DNA of 64,000 bases, from the NCBI RefSeq assembly GCF_902459775.1, contig NZ_CABPSQ010000009.1:62001-126000 (forward strand). The letters run 5' to 3'. Below, piece by piece: positions 45,514 through 55,520 of the stretch (position 1 is the stretch's first letter; each line of letters opens with the position of its first letter). The notes under the pieces are model-generated. The model did not search any database. It saw nothing but the letters and a program-made list of their open reading frames with translations, and was not told the DNA's origin. The position numbers were made by a program, and so were the translations under genes. This stretch comes from Pandoraea captiosa (GTDB lineage Bacteria; Pseudomonadota; Gammaproteobacteria; Burkholderiales; Burkholderiaceae).

Positions 45514-46422
45514 ATGTTCGACCTCGATAAGCTGGTCAACGATTATCTGGTGCCGTTCGGCCTGAAGATCGTGATGGCCGTCGTCATCTGGATCATCGGC
45601 GGCATCGTCATCAATCTGGTCGCGCGGCTCGTGCGCGGCGCGATGACCCGTCGCCACATCGATCCCACCCTCGTTCGCTACACCGAGTCGTCGCTGCGCA
45701 TTGCGTTGCGCATTGCGCTCATTCTCTCCATCCTCAGCGTCTGCGGTATCGAGACAACCTCGTTCGCTGCCCTGCTCGCGGCCGCCGGTATCGCCATCGG
45801 TGCGGCATGGTCCGGCCTTCTGTCGAACTTCGCCTCGGGCATCTTCCTCATCGTGCTGCGTCCGTTCAAGACGGGCGACATGATCAGCGCGGGCGGTGTG
45901 ACGGGCGTGGTCGAGGAAATCGGCCTGTTCGTCACCACGCTCACGACGGCAGACAACCTGCGGGTGTATGTCGGCAACACGAAAGTCTTCGGCGACAACA
46001 TCACGGTGTACGACGCCAATGCGTACCGCCGGGTGGACCTCACGGCACAACTCGCCCACACGGTCGACGTGCAGGATGCCGTTGCTCGGCTGAAGGCGCG
46101 CGTCGCGCAGATCCCGAATGTGGTGGAAAAGCCCGGCGTGGACGTGGAAATCCTTGAATTCAATCCGTCCGGGCCGGTGCTGGCGGTGCGGCCGTACTGC
46201 CATAACCGCGATTACTGGCAGGTGTATTTCGACACCAACAAGGCCATCGCCGAAGTCGGCGGCACGGCGCACTGGCCGGTGCCCGCAACGCGTCAGATCC
46301 TCATGCCGCCGCCGGGCGTGCCCGGCGCACCGGCTGGCGCCACCAGCGCGGTGCCGCCCATCGTGCCGGGCGCAGGCGGTACGGCCCCGGCAGGCACGCT
46401 GCCCAACGCACCGGCGTCCTGA
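45514..46422 (+). CDS. MscS-family mechanosensitive channel
   Basis: A 302-residue small-conductance mechanosensitive channel. Three N-terminal membrane helices (GLKIVMAVVIWIIGGIVINLVARL; SLRIALRIALILSILSVCG; then the pore helix with LLAAAGIAIGAAWSGLLSNFASGIFLIV), followed by the beta domain RPFKTGDMISAGGVTGVVEEIGLF. It ends in about 40 residues rich in Pro, Gly and Ala (from LMPPPGVPGAPAG), which E. coli MscS lacks. GGAG is 7 bases upstream of the start. It sits between purD and hemF, an addition to the usual gene order. Confidence 0.92.
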   Translation: MFDLDKLVNDYLVPFGLKIVMAVVIWIIGGIVINLVARLVRGAMTRRHIDPTLVRYTESSLRIALRIALILSILSVCGIETTSFAALLAAAGIAIGAAWSGLLSNFASGIFLIVLRPFKTGDMISAGGVTGVVEEIGLFVTTLTTADNLRVYVGNTKVFGDNITVYDANAYRRVDLTAQLAHTVDVQDAVARLKARVAQIPNVVEKPGVDVEILEFNPSGPVLAVRPYCHNRDYWQVYFDTNKAIAEVGGTAHWPVPATRQILMPPPGVPGAPAGATSAVPPIVPGAGGTAPAGTLPNAPAS

Positions 46423-46561
46423 TGTGCTGAGGTCGGGCGTCCGCGTTTGACACAGATCATCCGGGCGGCGTCGGCCGAGACGCCCGCCGCCCGCCTGTGG
46501 CCCCGTCCCGGTACAATCGCGGGTAAATTCGTCACATTTACCACGCAAGGGACGTCACAGA

Positions 46562-47497
46562 ATGACAGCGCAAGACGCCGCGCAAGCGCCGGACACGGCT
46601 GCGGTACGCACTTATCTGCTCGGGCTTCAGGACAAGATCGTCGAAACGCTGGAGCGCCTCGATGGCAAGCGCTTCTTCGTCGACGACTGGCAACGTCCGG
46701 CCGACAGCCCCCTGCGAGGTGACGGCCGCACCCGGGTGCTCGACGACGGCGACTTCTTCGAGCGCGGCGGCGTGAACTTTTCCCACGTGATCGGCGACAA
46801 GCTGCCCGCCTCGGCCAGCGCCTCGCGGCCCGAGCTGGCCGGACGCGGCTTCGAAGCCCTGGGCGTCTCGCTCGTGCTGCATCCGCGCAACCCGTATTGC
46901 CCCACAGTGCACTTCAACGTGCGAATCCTGATTGCCACCGCCCCGGGCGAACTGCCCGCGTTCTGGTTCGGCGGTGGCATGGACCTCACGCCGTACTACG
47001 CGTTCGAAGACGACTGCAAGCACTTCCACCAGACTTGCAAGGATGCGCTCGATCCGTTCGACGCCACGTGGTACCCCCGCTTCAAGGCCTGGTGCGACGA
47101 CTATTTCTACCTGAAACACCGTCAGGAGCCGCGCGGCATCGGCGGCATCTTCTTCGACGACTTCTCCGGTGGCGGTTTCGAGACGGGCTTCGCCGTCATG
47201 CAGAGCGTGGGCGACGCCTTCCTCGACGCCTACGTACCCATCGTGGAGCGCCGCCGCGGCATGCCGTACGGCGAGCGCGAGCGCGACTTCCAGGCGCACC
47301 GGCGCGGACGCTACGTCGAATTCAATCTGGTGTGGGATCGCGGCACGCACTTCGGCCTGCAATCAGGCGGTCGCACCGAATCCATCCTCATGTCGATGCC
47401 GCCGATCGTGAAGTGGCACTACGACTGGAAGCCGGAGCCCGACACCCAGGAGGCGAAGCTCTACACCGACTTCCTCGTGCGTCGCGAGTGGGTCTGA
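46562..47497 (+). CDS. hemF: Oxygen-dependent coproporphyrinogen-III oxidase
   Basis: A 311-residue aerobic heme-synthesis enzyme that makes protoporphyrinogen [63 protein letters not shown] and [31 protein letters not shown] are invariant stretches. AAGGGAC is about 8 bases upstream of the start. nadD starts 13 bp after the stop, so they are likely co-transcribed. Confidence 0.97.
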   Translation: MTAQDAAQAPDTAAVRTYLLGLQDKIVETLERLDGKRFFVDDWQRPADSPLRGDGRTRVLDDGDFFERGGVNFSHVIGDKLPASASASRPELAGRGFEALGVSLVLHPRNPYCPTVHFNVRILIATAPGELPAFWFGGGMDLTPYYAFEDDCKHFHQTCKDALDPFDATWYPRFKAWCDDYFYLKHRQEPRGIGGIFFDDFSGGGFETGFAVMQSVGDAFLDAYVPIVERRRGMPYGERERDFQAHRRGRYVEFNLVWDRGTHFGLQSGGRTESILMSMPPIVKWHYDWKPEPDTQEAKLYTDFLVRREWV

Positions 47498-47510
47498 AGG
47501 CCGACAGCGC

Positions 47511-48266
47511 ATGACCGTTACTTCTGCTTCGACATCCGGAATGTCCGGTACGTCCGGAATGTCTGGAATGTCCGCCACGCCGCCCCACGCCGTTCGACGC
47601 ATCGGCGTGCTGGGCGGCACGTTCGATCCGATCCACACCGGCCATCTCGCGCTGGGCGCGCTCTTTGCCCGCACGCTCGCGCTCGACGAACTGATTCTGA
47701 TGCCGGCAGGTCAGCAGCCGCAAAAGCAGGGCAGCACCGCCGCGGAACACCGGCTTGCGATGACACGCCTGGCCGCGCAAGGTCTCGCCGCCGGGCTGGC
47801 CGTCTCTCATCCTTCGACACAGGTAATCGTCAGCACGCGCGAGATCGAGCGCGCCGGGCCGAGCTATACCGTCGACACGTTGCGCGACATGCGGCGCGAT
47901 CTCGGCCCCGAAGCGTCGCTCTCGCTGCTCATCGGCTCGGACCAGCTCGTGCGGCTCGACACGTGGCACGCCTGGCGCGAACTCTTCGACTACGCCCATA
48001 TCTGCGCGGCGGCGCGGCCCGGTTTCAGCCGTGAGACGGCGTCCCCGATCCTGCGTGAAGTCTTCGCCGAACGGGAAAAGTCCGCGCTCGGGGTACAATC
48101 CACGCCATGCGGCGGCATCCTGATCGACGACTCACTGGCCGTCGACATATCCGCCACCGAGTTGCGCGCCACGCTGGCGCACGCGCAAGACGCGGCCACG
48201 CCCCCGGCAAACCTGCCCGAACCCGTGTGGCAGTACATCCGCGCGCAACACCTGTATCGCGCCTGA
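47511..48266 (+). CDS. nadD: Nicotinate-nucleotide adenylyltransferase
   Basis: A 251-residue NAD-synthesis enzyme joining nicotinate mononucleotide and ATP. GVLGGTFDPIHTGHLALG (from about residue 32) has the nucleotidyltransferase HxGH motif as HTGH; SYTVDTLRDMR and ISATELRATL close the domain. The first 28 residues are a Ser-Gly-Met repeat (SGMSGTSGMSGMS), encoded by a TCCGGAATG-type DNA repeat; other start codons inside it are possible. Sits between hemF and rsfS as in related genomes. Confidence 0.93.
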   Translation: MTVTSASTSGMSGTSGMSGMSATPPHAVRRIGVLGGTFDPIHTGHLALGALFARTLALDELILMPAGQQPQKQGSTAAEHRLAMTRLAAQGLAAGLAVSHPSTQVIVSTREIERAGPSYTVDTLRDMRRDLGPEASLSLLIGSDQLVRLDTWHAWRELFDYAHICAAARPGFSRETASPILREVFAEREKSALGVQSTPCGGILIDDSLAVDISATELRATLAHAQDAATPPANLPEPVWQYIRAQHLYRA

Positions 48267-48329
48267 CGGCCCGCCACGACATGGCTGGGCCGCTGTCCGG
48301 CGCCCCCTGTTTCACCCAAAAGACGCACT

Positions 48330-48791
48330 ATGGAAATTCGTAAACTTCAGCGCCTGATCGTCGACGCCCTCGAAGACGTCAAGGCCCAGGACATCAAGGT
48401 GTTCAACACCGAGCACCTCACTGCCCTGTTCGAGCGCGTGATCATCGCGAGCGGTACCTCCAACCGCCAGACCAAGGCCCTTGCCGCCAGCGTGCGCGAC
48501 AAGGTCAAGGCCGCGGGCGGCGACATCGTCAGCATGGAAGGCGAAGACGTGGGCGAATGGGTGCTGGTCGACACGGGCGACGCCATCGTGCACATCATGC
48601 AACCGGCGCTGCGTCAGTACTACAACCTCGAAGAAATCTGGGGCGAGAAGCCCGTGCGCCTGAAGGCCGCCGGTACCAAGGCCGGCGTGAAGTCCGACGT
48701 GAGCGCCGTCGACGACGGCGAAGACCCGGATGACGACGGCGACGAAGCGCCCGCGCAAAAGGCGCCCGCGCGTCGCAAGGCCAGCAAGTAA
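48330..48791 (+). CDS. rsfS: Ribosomal silencing factor RsfS
   Basis: A 153-residue protein that binds ribosomal protein L14 and stops subunit joining during starvation. [77 protein letters not shown] are the family core. The last 40 residues are acidic then basic ([16 protein letters not shown], then [10 protein letters not shown]), a tail that varies between genera. Lies 63 bp after nadD and 23 bp before rlmH. Confidence 0.95.
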   Translation: MEIRKLQRLIVDALEDVKAQDIKVFNTEHLTALFERVIIASGTSNRQTKALAASVRDKVKAAGGDIVSMEGEDVGEWVLVDTGDAIVHIMQPALRQYYNLEEIWGEKPVRLKAAGTKAGVKSDVSAVDDGEDPDDDGDEAPAQKAPARRKASK

Positions 48792-48814
48792 GACGCCCGC
48801 GCGATTTCGCCGAT

Positions 48815-49285
48815 ATGCGTCTGTTCATCCTCGCAGTCGGGCACAAGATGCCCGGCTGGATCGAAACCGCCTTCGCCGAGTACGCCAAGCGCATGCCCCC
48901 TGAGCTGCGCATCGAACTCAAGGAAATCAAGCCGGAGCAACGCTCCAACTCCCGCACCGCCGAGACCGTCATGGCCGCCGAAGCGCAGCGCATCGAGGCG
49001 GCTTTGCCGCGCGGCTGCCGTCTGGTATGTCTGGACGAACGCGGTCAGGATCTCACGACCATGCGTCTCGCACAGTCGCTCACCGGCTGGCAGCAGGACG
49101 GGCGTGACGTCGCCTTCGTGATCGGCGGGGCCGACGGGCTGGATCCGACGCTCAAGTCCCGCGCCGATACGCTCATTCGCCTGTCCAGCCTCACCCTGCC
49201 GCACGGTATGGTGCGTGTCCTGCTCGCCGAGCAGCTCTACCGCGCGTGGAGCATCAATGCCAATCACCCCTACCATCGCGTGTGA
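48815..49285 (+). CDS. rlmH: 23S rRNA (pseudouridine-1915-N3) methyltransferase
   Basis: A 156-residue SPOUT-family methyltransferase acting on the 70S ribosome at helix 69. [57 protein letters not shown] and [30 protein letters not shown] form the knotted SAM site. Length is normal. Downstream, where maf is expected in related genomes, the ugp operon begins. Confidence 0.97.
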   Translation: MRLFILAVGHKMPGWIETAFAEYAKRMPPELRIELKEIKPEQRSNSRTAETVMAAEAQRIEAALPRGCRLVCLDERGQDLTTMRLAQSLTGWQQDGRDVAFVIGGADGLDPTLKSRADTLIRLSSLTLPHGMVRVLLAEQLYRAWSINANHPYHRV

Positions 49286-49612
49286 TACGGATGCGGCATC
49301 CTCCTGATGCCGTCTTACGCGCCTTCTCTATATGACCGCGCAATAAGACAGCCATAAGTCACAGGGCGTCGGCGCCGCGCAATGCATCGTTGTATGGCAT
49401 TGCGGAGGCCGCTCTCTGCGTTGCTGGCCGGGCGACTGCGTCACCTGTCAATCCCCGCATTGCACTCGCGTGCAACACCCGTTGTGCAGCGCGAATGGAA
49501 AAATCACAGTGACGTGTTAGTCTACGCGGCGCTACTCAGTTCGCACCGCGAACAAGCAGGGTCCGTCGACAAAAAAGGACCCTCGACTTCTCGTGAACCC
49601 CCGGAGATTGGT
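49286..49612. other. Leader region of the ugp operon
   Basis: A 327-bp spacer after rlmH. CGGCATC and GATGCCG (about 49297-49315) form a small hairpin that may end the rlmH transcript. PhoB control is expected for ugp, but no convincing Pho box was seen; CTGTGACTTATGGCTGTC on the minus strand has the right half-sites with wrong spacing. No clear promoter. Confidence 0.4.
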
Positions 49613-50944
49613 ATGAAGCAACCTTCCCTGCGCACGTTCGCCCTCGCCGGCGTTGGCGCCGCACTGGCACTCGGCATGAGCACGTCGGCCCTCGCCGCCA
49701 CGGAAATCCAATTCTGGCATTCGATGGAATCGGCCCTCGGCGATCGCGTCAACCAGATCGCCGCCGACTTCAACGCGTCGCAAAGCGACTACAAGATCGT
49801 CCCGATCTACAAGGGCAACTACGAGCAGGGTCTGGCCGCTGGCATTGCGGCTTTCCGCGCCGGTAACGCCCCGGCCATTCTCCAGGTGTACGAAGTGGGC
49901 ACCGCCACCATGATTCAGGCCAAGAAGGCCGTGAAGCCGGTGTGGGAAGTCATGAAGGACGCCGGCGAGTCGTTCGACGAAAAGGCGTTCGTGCCGGCCA
50001 TCGCGGGCTATTACACCGACGGCAAGACCAACCACCTGATCTCGATGCCGTTCAACAGCTCGACACCGGTGCTGTACTACAACAAGGACGCCTTCAAGAA
50101 GGCCGGCCTCGATCCGAACAAACCGCCCAAGACCTGGGCCGACGTGAAGGCCGATGCCGAAAAGCTCAAGGCTTCGGGCATGTCGTGCGGCTTCACCATG
50201 GGCTGGCAAGGCTGGACGCAGCTGGAGAACTACAGCGCGTGGCATGCCCTGCCGTACGCCACGAAGGACAACGGTTTCGGCGGTCTCGATGCCAAGCTGT
50301 CCTTTAACGGCCCGCAACAGGTCAAGCACATCCAGTTCCTGGCCGACATGGCCAAGGAAGGCTCGTTCACGTACGTGGGCCGCAAGGACGAAGTGACCTC
50401 GAAGTTCTACAGCGGCGACTGCGGTATCGCCATGACGACGTCGGGCGCGCTCGCCAACATCGGCAAGTACGCCAAGTTCAGCTACGGCGTGGGCATGATG
50501 CCGTACGACGCCGACGTGAAGGGCGCGCCGCAGAACGCGATCATCGGCGGCGCCAGCCTGTGGGTGCTCGCCGGCAAGTCGGCCGCCGAGTACAAGGGCG
50601 TGGCCAAGTTCCTGAACTACCTCGCCTCGCCGGCGGTCGCCGCCAAGTGGCATCAGGACACCGGTTACCTGCCGGTGACCAAGGCCGCCTACGAGCTGAC
50701 CGAAAAGCAGGGCTTCTACGCGAAGAACCCGGGCGCCGACACGGCCATCAAGCAAATGCTCAACAAGGATCCGCTGCCGTACACGCGCGGTCTGCGTCTG
50801 GGCAACATGCCGCAGATCCGTACGGTCGTCGACGAGGAACTCGAAGGCGTGTGGGCCGGCAAGCAAACGCCCAAAGCCGCGCTCGACAAGGCGGTGCAAC
50901 GTGGCGACGACCTGCTGGCCCGCTTCGCGAAGCAAGGCAGCTAA
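49613..50944 (+). CDS. ugpB: sn-Glycerol-3-phosphate ABC transporter, periplasmic binding protein
   Basis: A 443-residue solute-binding protein. Signal peptide of about 29 residues ending in [10 protein letters not shown], then [25 protein letters not shown], the standard UgpB N-terminus. [56 protein letters not shown] and [17 protein letters not shown] are conserved and match glycerol-3-phosphate receptors. The start follows CCGGAGATTGGT. A hairpin with nine T lies between this gene and ugpA and should let ugpB be made in excess over the permease. Confidence 0.94.
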   Translation: MKQPSLRTFALAGVGAALALGMSTSALAATEIQFWHSMESALGDRVNQIAADFNASQSDYKIVPIYKGNYEQGLAAGIAAFRAGNAPAILQVYEVGTATMIQAKKAVKPVWEVMKDAGESFDEKAFVPAIAGYYTDGKTNHLISMPFNSSTPVLYYNKDAFKKAGLDPNKPPKTWADVKADAEKLKASGMSCGFTMGWQGWTQLENYSAWHALPYATKDNGFGGLDAKLSFNGPQQVKHIQFLADMAKEGSFTYVGRKDEVTSKFYSGDCGIAMTTSGALANIGKYAKFSYGVGMMPYDADVKGAPQNAIIGGASLWVLAGKSAAEYKGVAKFLNYLASPAVAAKWHQDTGYLPVTKAAYELTEKQGFYAKNPGADTAIKQMLNKDPLPYTRGLRLGNMPQIRTVVDEELEGVWAGKQTPKAALDKAVQRGDDLLARFAKQGS

Positions 50945-51029
50945 AGCTCGGCGAACGCACGATTACGCGCGCAATGCCGGGGCTTTTCCTGCATTCGACG
51001 CATGAATCGTGACGTTACAATGACTCCAC

Positions 51030-51069
51030 CCCGGCTCGCGTGAAATGCGGGCCGGGTTGGTTTTTTTTT
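51030..51069 (+). terminator. Terminator or attenuator between ugpB and ugpA
   Basis: CCCGGCTCGC and GCGGGCCGGG form a 10-bp stem with one G-U pair, followed by TTGG and nine T. It ends 12 bp before the ugpA start codon. Confidence 0.85.
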
Positions 51070-51081
51070 GGTCACTACGTT

Positions 51082-51978
51082 ATGGCGCACACCTCCAGAG
51101 AACGCCCTCGCTTCGGCACCGGCTGGCTGCCCTACGCTCTTGTAGCCCCGCAGCTGTTCATCACCGTTGTCTTCTTCCTGTGGCCTGCGGGCGAGGCACT
51201 GTGGCAATCGACATCGACGCAGGACGCCTTCGGGCTGTCGAGCGAGTTCGTCGGATTCGCCAATTTCACTGCGCTGTGGAGCGACTCGCTCTATCTCGCA
51301 TCGTTTCGCACCACCATGATTTTCAGTGGACTGGTCACGGTCTGCGGTCTGGTCATCTCGCTGCTGCTCGCGGCAATGGCCGACCGCGTCACGCGTGGCA
51401 AGCGGACCTACCAGACGCTGCTGATCTGGCCGTACGCCGTCGCGCCCGCGATTGCCGCGGTGCTGTGGGCCTTCCTGTTCAACCCGAGTATCGGTCTGGT
51501 CACCTATGGCCTCGCGAAGCTCGGCATCGAATGGAACCACGCGCTCAATGGCGGCCAGGCGATGTTCCTCGTCGTCCTCGCGTCGATCTGGAAGCAGATC
51601 AGCTACAACTTCCTGTTCTTCTACGCCGGCTTGCAGGCGATTCCGCGCTCGCTGGTGGAAGCCGCCGCGATTGACGGCGCAGGGCCGATCCGGCGTTTCT
51701 TCGGGCTGGTGCTGCCGCTGATCTCGCCGACCACGTTCTTCCTGCTCGTGGTCAACCTCGTCTACTCGTTCTTCGACACCTTCCCGGTGATCGACGCGGC
51801 GACCGGCGGCGGCCCGGGCCAGTCGACCATGACGCTGATCTACAAGATCTACTCGGAAGGCTTCAAGGGGCTCGACCTCGGCAGCTCCGCTGCCCAGTCG
51901 GTGGTACTGATGGCGATTGTCATCGTGCTCACGGTCGTGCAGTTCCGATTCATCGAACGCAAGGTGCAATACGCATGA
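51082..51978 (+). CDS. ugpA: sn-Glycerol-3-phosphate ABC transporter, permease UgpA
   Basis: A 298-residue inner-membrane permease with six helices and the ABC coupling loop [50 protein letters not shown] is the usual N-terminal helix of UgpA. The ribosome site is poor because the gene starts just after the T run of the hairpin. Overlaps ugpE by 4 bp (ATGA). Confidence 0.94.
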   Translation: MAHTSRERPRFGTGWLPYALVAPQLFITVVFFLWPAGEALWQSTSTQDAFGLSSEFVGFANFTALWSDSLYLASFRTTMIFSGLVTVCGLVISLLLAAMADRVTRGKRTYQTLLIWPYAVAPAIAAVLWAFLFNPSIGLVTYGLAKLGIEWNHALNGGQAMFLVVLASIWKQISYNFLFFYAGLQAIPRSLVEAAAIDGAGPIRRFFGLVLPLISPTTFFLLVVNLVYSFFDTFPVIDAATGGGPGQSTMTLIYKIYSEGFKGLDLGSSAAQSVVLMAIVIVLTVVQFRFIERKVQYA

Positions 51979-52820
51979 TCGAGAACCGTCGCGGCCTGGA
52001 TATCTTCTGCCACGTCATGCTGATAATCGGCGTGTTGCTGGTCGTCTTCCCGCTCTATGTGGCGTTCGTCGCCGCCACCATGAACGAGAGCGAAGTCTTC
52101 AACGTTCCTTTGTCGCTCATTCCGAGCACGCACCTGCTCGAGAACTTCGCCACCGTGTGGGGATCTGGCACGGGCAACGCCGCCATGCCGTTCGGCATGA
52201 TGCTCGGCAACAGCCTGTTCATGGCACTGGTCGTCACGATCGGCAAGATTTCGGTCTCGATCCTGTCGGCGTTTGCCATCGTGTACTTCCGCTTTCCCCT
52301 GCGCAACCTGTTCTTCTGGCTCATCTTCGCCACGCTGATGCTGCCAGTCGAAGTGCGGATTTTCCCGACGGTGCAGGTGATTTCGAACCTCGGCCTCATC
52401 AACAGCTATGCCGGTCTGACCGTGCCGCTGATCGCGTCGGCCACGGCCACGTTCCTGTTCCGACAGTTCTTCATGACGCTACCCGACGAGCTCGTCGAAG
52501 CCGCGCGTATCGACGGCGCCGGTCCGATGCGTTTCTTCTTCGACGTGGTCCTGCCGCTGTCGAAGACGAACATCGCCGCGCTCTTCGTCATCACCTTCAT
52601 CTATGGCTGGAATCAGTATCTGTGGCCGATTCTCGTGACCAATGCGCCCGAGATGACGACGGCGGTCGTGGGTATCAAGAGCATGATCGGCAGTGGTGAT
52701 ACCGCCACGCAATGGCAACTCGTCATGAGCGCCACGCTGCTCGCCATGCTGCCGCCCCTGGCGGTGGTGCTGCTGATGCAACGCTGGTTCGTGCGCGGTC
52801 TGGTCGATTCGGAAAAGTAA
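51975..52820 (+). CDS. ugpE: sn-Glycerol-3-phosphate ABC transporter, permease UgpE
   Basis: A 281-residue permease pairing with UgpA. Six membrane segments and the EAA loop [55 protein letters not shown] is typical of UgpE. The start overlaps ugpA and ugpC begins 2 bp after the stop. Confidence 0.94.
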   Translation: MIENRRGLDIFCHVMLIIGVLLVVFPLYVAFVAATMNESEVFNVPLSLIPSTHLLENFATVWGSGTGNAAMPFGMMLGNSLFMALVVTIGKISVSILSAFAIVYFRFPLRNLFFWLIFATLMLPVEVRIFPTVQVISNLGLINSYAGLTVPLIASATATFLFRQFFMTLPDELVEAARIDGAGPMRFFFDVVLPLSKTNIAALFVITFIYGWNQYLWPILVTNAPEMTTAVVGIKSMIGSGDTATQWQLVMSATLLAMLPPLAVVLLMQRWFVRGLVDSEK

Positions 52821-52822
52821 TC

Positions 52823-53917
52823 ATGGCAAATCTCAAACTCCATAGCGTCAAGAAAACCTACGACCAGAAGAACTACGTGCTGCACGGTGTCGACATCGAC
52901 ATCGAAGACGGCGAGTTCGTGGTCATCGTCGGCCCGTCGGGCTGCGGCAAGTCGACGCTGCTGCGCATGGTCGCCGGTCTCGAATCGGTGAGCGAAGGCA
53001 GCATCCTCATCGGCTCGCAGGTCGTCAATCAGCTGGAACCGAAGGATCGCAACATCGCGATGGTGTTCCAGAACTACGCGCTGTACCCGCACATGGACGT
53101 ACGTCAGAACATGTCGTACGGCCTGAGGATTCGCGGCATCGACAAGAAGACGATCGACGAGCGTGTGCTCGCGGCCGCGCGCATTCTGGAACTGGAGCCC
53201 CTGCTGGCGCGCAAGCCGCGCGAGCTCTCGGGCGGACAGCGCCAGCGCGTGGCCATGGGCCGCGCCATCGTGCGCGAACCGGCCGTGTTCCTGTTCGACG
53301 AACCGCTCTCGAACCTGGACGCCAAGCTGCGCGTGCAGATGCGTCTCGAAATCCAGCGTCTGCACAAGCGCCTGAAGACCACGAGCCTGTACGTCACCCA
53401 CGATCAGGTCGAAGCCATGACGCTGGCCGATCGCGTGATCGTCATGAACAAGGGCTACGCCGAGCAGATCGGCACACCCACGGACGTCTACGAGCGCCCC
53501 GCCTCGCTGTTCGTCGCCAGCTTCATGGGCTCGCCCGCGATGAACCTGCTCAAAGGACGTGTCGACCCGGAAGGCCGCACCTTCCAGATCGAAGGCGGCC
53601 CGGCGCTGCGCCTGCCGCCCACGAGCATGGCGCACGCGAACCGCGAACTCGTGCTCGGCGTGCGCCCGGAGCATCTGGTGCCCGCCGAACAGCACAACGG
53701 GCTGGGCGCATTCGCCGCGCAGACGAGCATCAACGTCGATCAGCTCGAACTGCTCGGGGCCGACAATCTGTTGCACGGCCGCTGGGGCGAGCAGGCGGTG
53801 ACGGTACGCCTGCCCCACGAACTGCGTCCGGCCGCCGGGACGATCGTGCCGCTGGCCATCTCGGCCAAGGCGCTGCACCTGTTCGATCCGTCGACGGGCA
53901 AACGAGTCGAGGCGTAA
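52823..53917 (+). CDS. ugpC: sn-Glycerol-3-phosphate ABC transporter, ATPase UgpC
   Basis: A 364-residue ATPase of the MalK/UgpC type. Walker [10 protein letters not shown] near residue 37, Q-loop [11 protein letters not shown], signature [14 protein letters not shown], Walker [13 protein letters not shown] and the switch histidine [14 protein letters not shown]. The C-terminal OB-type domain ([12 protein letters not shown]) binds regulators in related proteins. Starts 2 bp after ugpE. Confidence 0.95.
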   Translation: MANLKLHSVKKTYDQKNYVLHGVDIDIEDGEFVVIVGPSGCGKSTLLRMVAGLESVSEGSILIGSQVVNQLEPKDRNIAMVFQNYALYPHMDVRQNMSYGLRIRGIDKKTIDERVLAAARILELEPLLARKPRELSGGQRQRVAMGRAIVREPAVFLFDEPLSNLDAKLRVQMRLEIQRLHKRLKTTSLYVTHDQVEAMTLADRVIVMNKGYAEQIGTPTDVYERPASLFVASFMGSPAMNLLKGRVDPEGRTFQIEGGPALRLPPTSMAHANRELVLGVRPEHLVPAEQHNGLGAFAAQTSINVDQLELLGADNLLHGRWGEQAVTVRLPHELRPAAGTIVPLAISAKALHLFDPSTGKRVEA

Positions 53918-53922
53918 GCGCG

Positions 53923-54708
53923 ATGAGCGATAGTTCAGCATCTGCCCATTTGTGGCGCGACTGGCCGTATCCGCGCATCGTCTCGCATCGCGGCGGCGGC
54001 AAGCTTGCGCCGGAAAACACGGTGGCGGCATTCGAGATGGGGGCCTCGCTCGGTCTGCGCATGGTCGAGTTCGACGCCAAGCTCTCGGCGGACAACGTCG
54101 TCTTCCTGCTGCACGACGACACGGTCGATCGCACCAGCAACGGGCGGGGTCCTGCGGCGCAGATGACCTACGCCGAGATCGAAAAGCTCGACGCCGGCAG
54201 CTGGTTCGGCGCTGACGGACGCTTCGCCGGACAGGTCATGCCCACGCTGGCGCAGGTCGCCGAGCGATGCCTGTCGCTCGGCCTGGCCGCCAACGTCGAG
54301 ATCAAGCCATGTCCGGGCCGTGAGGCCGAGACCGGCAAGTTGGTGGCCGAGGCGGTCAAAACGCTTTGGGCAGGTCAGCCGCAGGCCCCGTTGCTCTCCT
54401 CGTTCTCTTACGAGGCGCTCGAAGCGGCGGCTGCTGCCGTGCCGGAACTGCCGCGCGGCATGCTGTACGAGGCCGTGCCGACCCACTGGCGCGAGGATGC
54501 CCGCAAGCTGGGCACCGTAACGCTGCATGCGAGCCACAAGCACCTCGACGGCCCGCAAGTCGCGCAGATCAAGGCGGCCGGCCTGCATATGCTGGTCTAC
54601 ACGGTCAACGAACCGGCGCGCGCTCGCGAGCTGGCGGCGTGGGGCGTGGACGCCATCTGCACCGACCGCATCGACCTGATCGGTGCGGATTTCCTCGACG
54701 AGCGCTGA
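53923..54708 (+). CDS. ugpQ: Cytoplasmic glycerophosphodiester phosphodiesterase
   Basis: A 261-residue GDPD enzyme that splits glycerophosphodiesters to glycerol-3-phosphate and an alcohol. PRIVSHRGGGKLAPENTVAAFEMG holds the catalytic HRG and PEN motifs, and LLHDDTVDRTSNG the second histidine. No signal peptide, as in UgpQ. It ends the ugpBAECQ operon and starts 5 bp after ugpC. It lets the cell use diesters brought in by the transporter as a phosphate source. Confidence 0.94.
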   Translation: MSDSSASAHLWRDWPYPRIVSHRGGGKLAPENTVAAFEMGASLGLRMVEFDAKLSADNVVFLLHDDTVDRTSNGRGPAAQMTYAEIEKLDAGSWFGADGRFAGQVMPTLAQVAERCLSLGLAANVEIKPCPGREAETGKLVAEAVKTLWAGQPQAPLLSSFSYEALEAAAAAVPELPRGMLYEAVPTHWREDARKLGTVTLHASHKHLDGPQVAQIKAAGLHMLVYTVNEPARARELAAWGVDAICTDRIDLIGADFLDER

Positions 54709-54878
54709 GCCCTCGGCAATGAACGGCACGCCGCGCCCCCGTCACACGCTGGCGGGGGCGGGCGCAAGGCGGCATAATAGGGCGTTCCCCTCGCCCAGCC
54801 CATCCAGCGGCCCGGTGCGCGTGCTGCAAATCCATGCAAAGACGTGTGCCGGGCTGGACGAATTCAAGTCAAGCCGCC

Positions 54879-55478
54879 ATGCCGTACATCTATCTCGCGT
54901 CGCAAAGCCCCCGCCGTCAGGAACTGTTGCAGCAGCTCGGCGTTCGTTTCGAGCTGTTGTTGCCTCATGCCGACGAGGACGCCGAAGCGCTCGAAGCCGT
55001 GCTGCCCGGGGAGCCGCCTGACGATTACGTACAGCGCGTCACGCGCGCCAAGGCGGAGGCCGCGGTTGCCCGTCTGGCCCGCGCCGGGCTGCCGGGCGCC
55101 CCGATTCTCGCGGCCGATACCACCGTGTGCCTGGACGGCACCATCCTCGGCAAGCCGTTCGACGATGCCGACGCTCGCGCCGTTCTGGCGCGCCTGTCAG
55201 GCACCCGCCATCGCGTGCTGACCGCCGTTGCCGTATGTGCGGACGGCCAGATCCATCAGGCAGTCAACATTTCGCACGTCTGGTTCCGCCCGCTTCGCCG
55301 GGAAGAAATCGAGCGCTACGTCGCCTCGGGAGAGCCACGCGGCAAGGCCGGCGCGTATGGTATCCAGGGCAAGGCCGCCGAGTTCGTCATGCGCATCGAC
55401 GGCAGCTACTCCGGCATCATGGGGTTGCCGTTGTGCGAGACCGCCGCGCTGTTGCGCCAGGCGGGCGTCGACTTCTGA
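54879..55478 (+). CDS. maf: Maf-family nucleotide pyrophosphatase
   Basis: A 199-residue Maf protein that hydrolyses non-canonical or dTTP/UTP-type nucleotides. [18 protein letters not shown] is the substrate-binding N-terminus, followed by [16 protein letters not shown] and [16 protein letters not shown], with EVRF-like strand VRFELLLP. Start at MPYIYLASQ; a start 15 codons upstream would add residues lacking homology. rng follows 42 bp later. In the standard block this gene follows rlmH directly. Confidence 0.93.
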   Translation: MPYIYLASQSPRRQELLQQLGVRFELLLPHADEDAEALEAVLPGEPPDDYVQRVTRAKAEAAVARLARAGLPGAPILAADTTVCLDGTILGKPFDDADARAVLARLSGTRHRVLTAVAVCADGQIHQAVNISHVWFRPLRREEIERYVASGEPRGKAGAYGIQGKAAEFVMRIDGSYSGIMGLPLCETAALLRQAGVDF

Positions 55479-55520
55479 CGCAACCCGATGCCCAAGCATT
55501 CCGAGTCCGGTCGACAATTT

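Noticed and set aside
49286-49612. Pho box in the ugp leader
   Set aside because: CTGTGAC and CTGTC half-sites exist on the minus strand near 49350 but are 13 rather than 11 bp apart and each has mismatches; not strong enough to list as a site.
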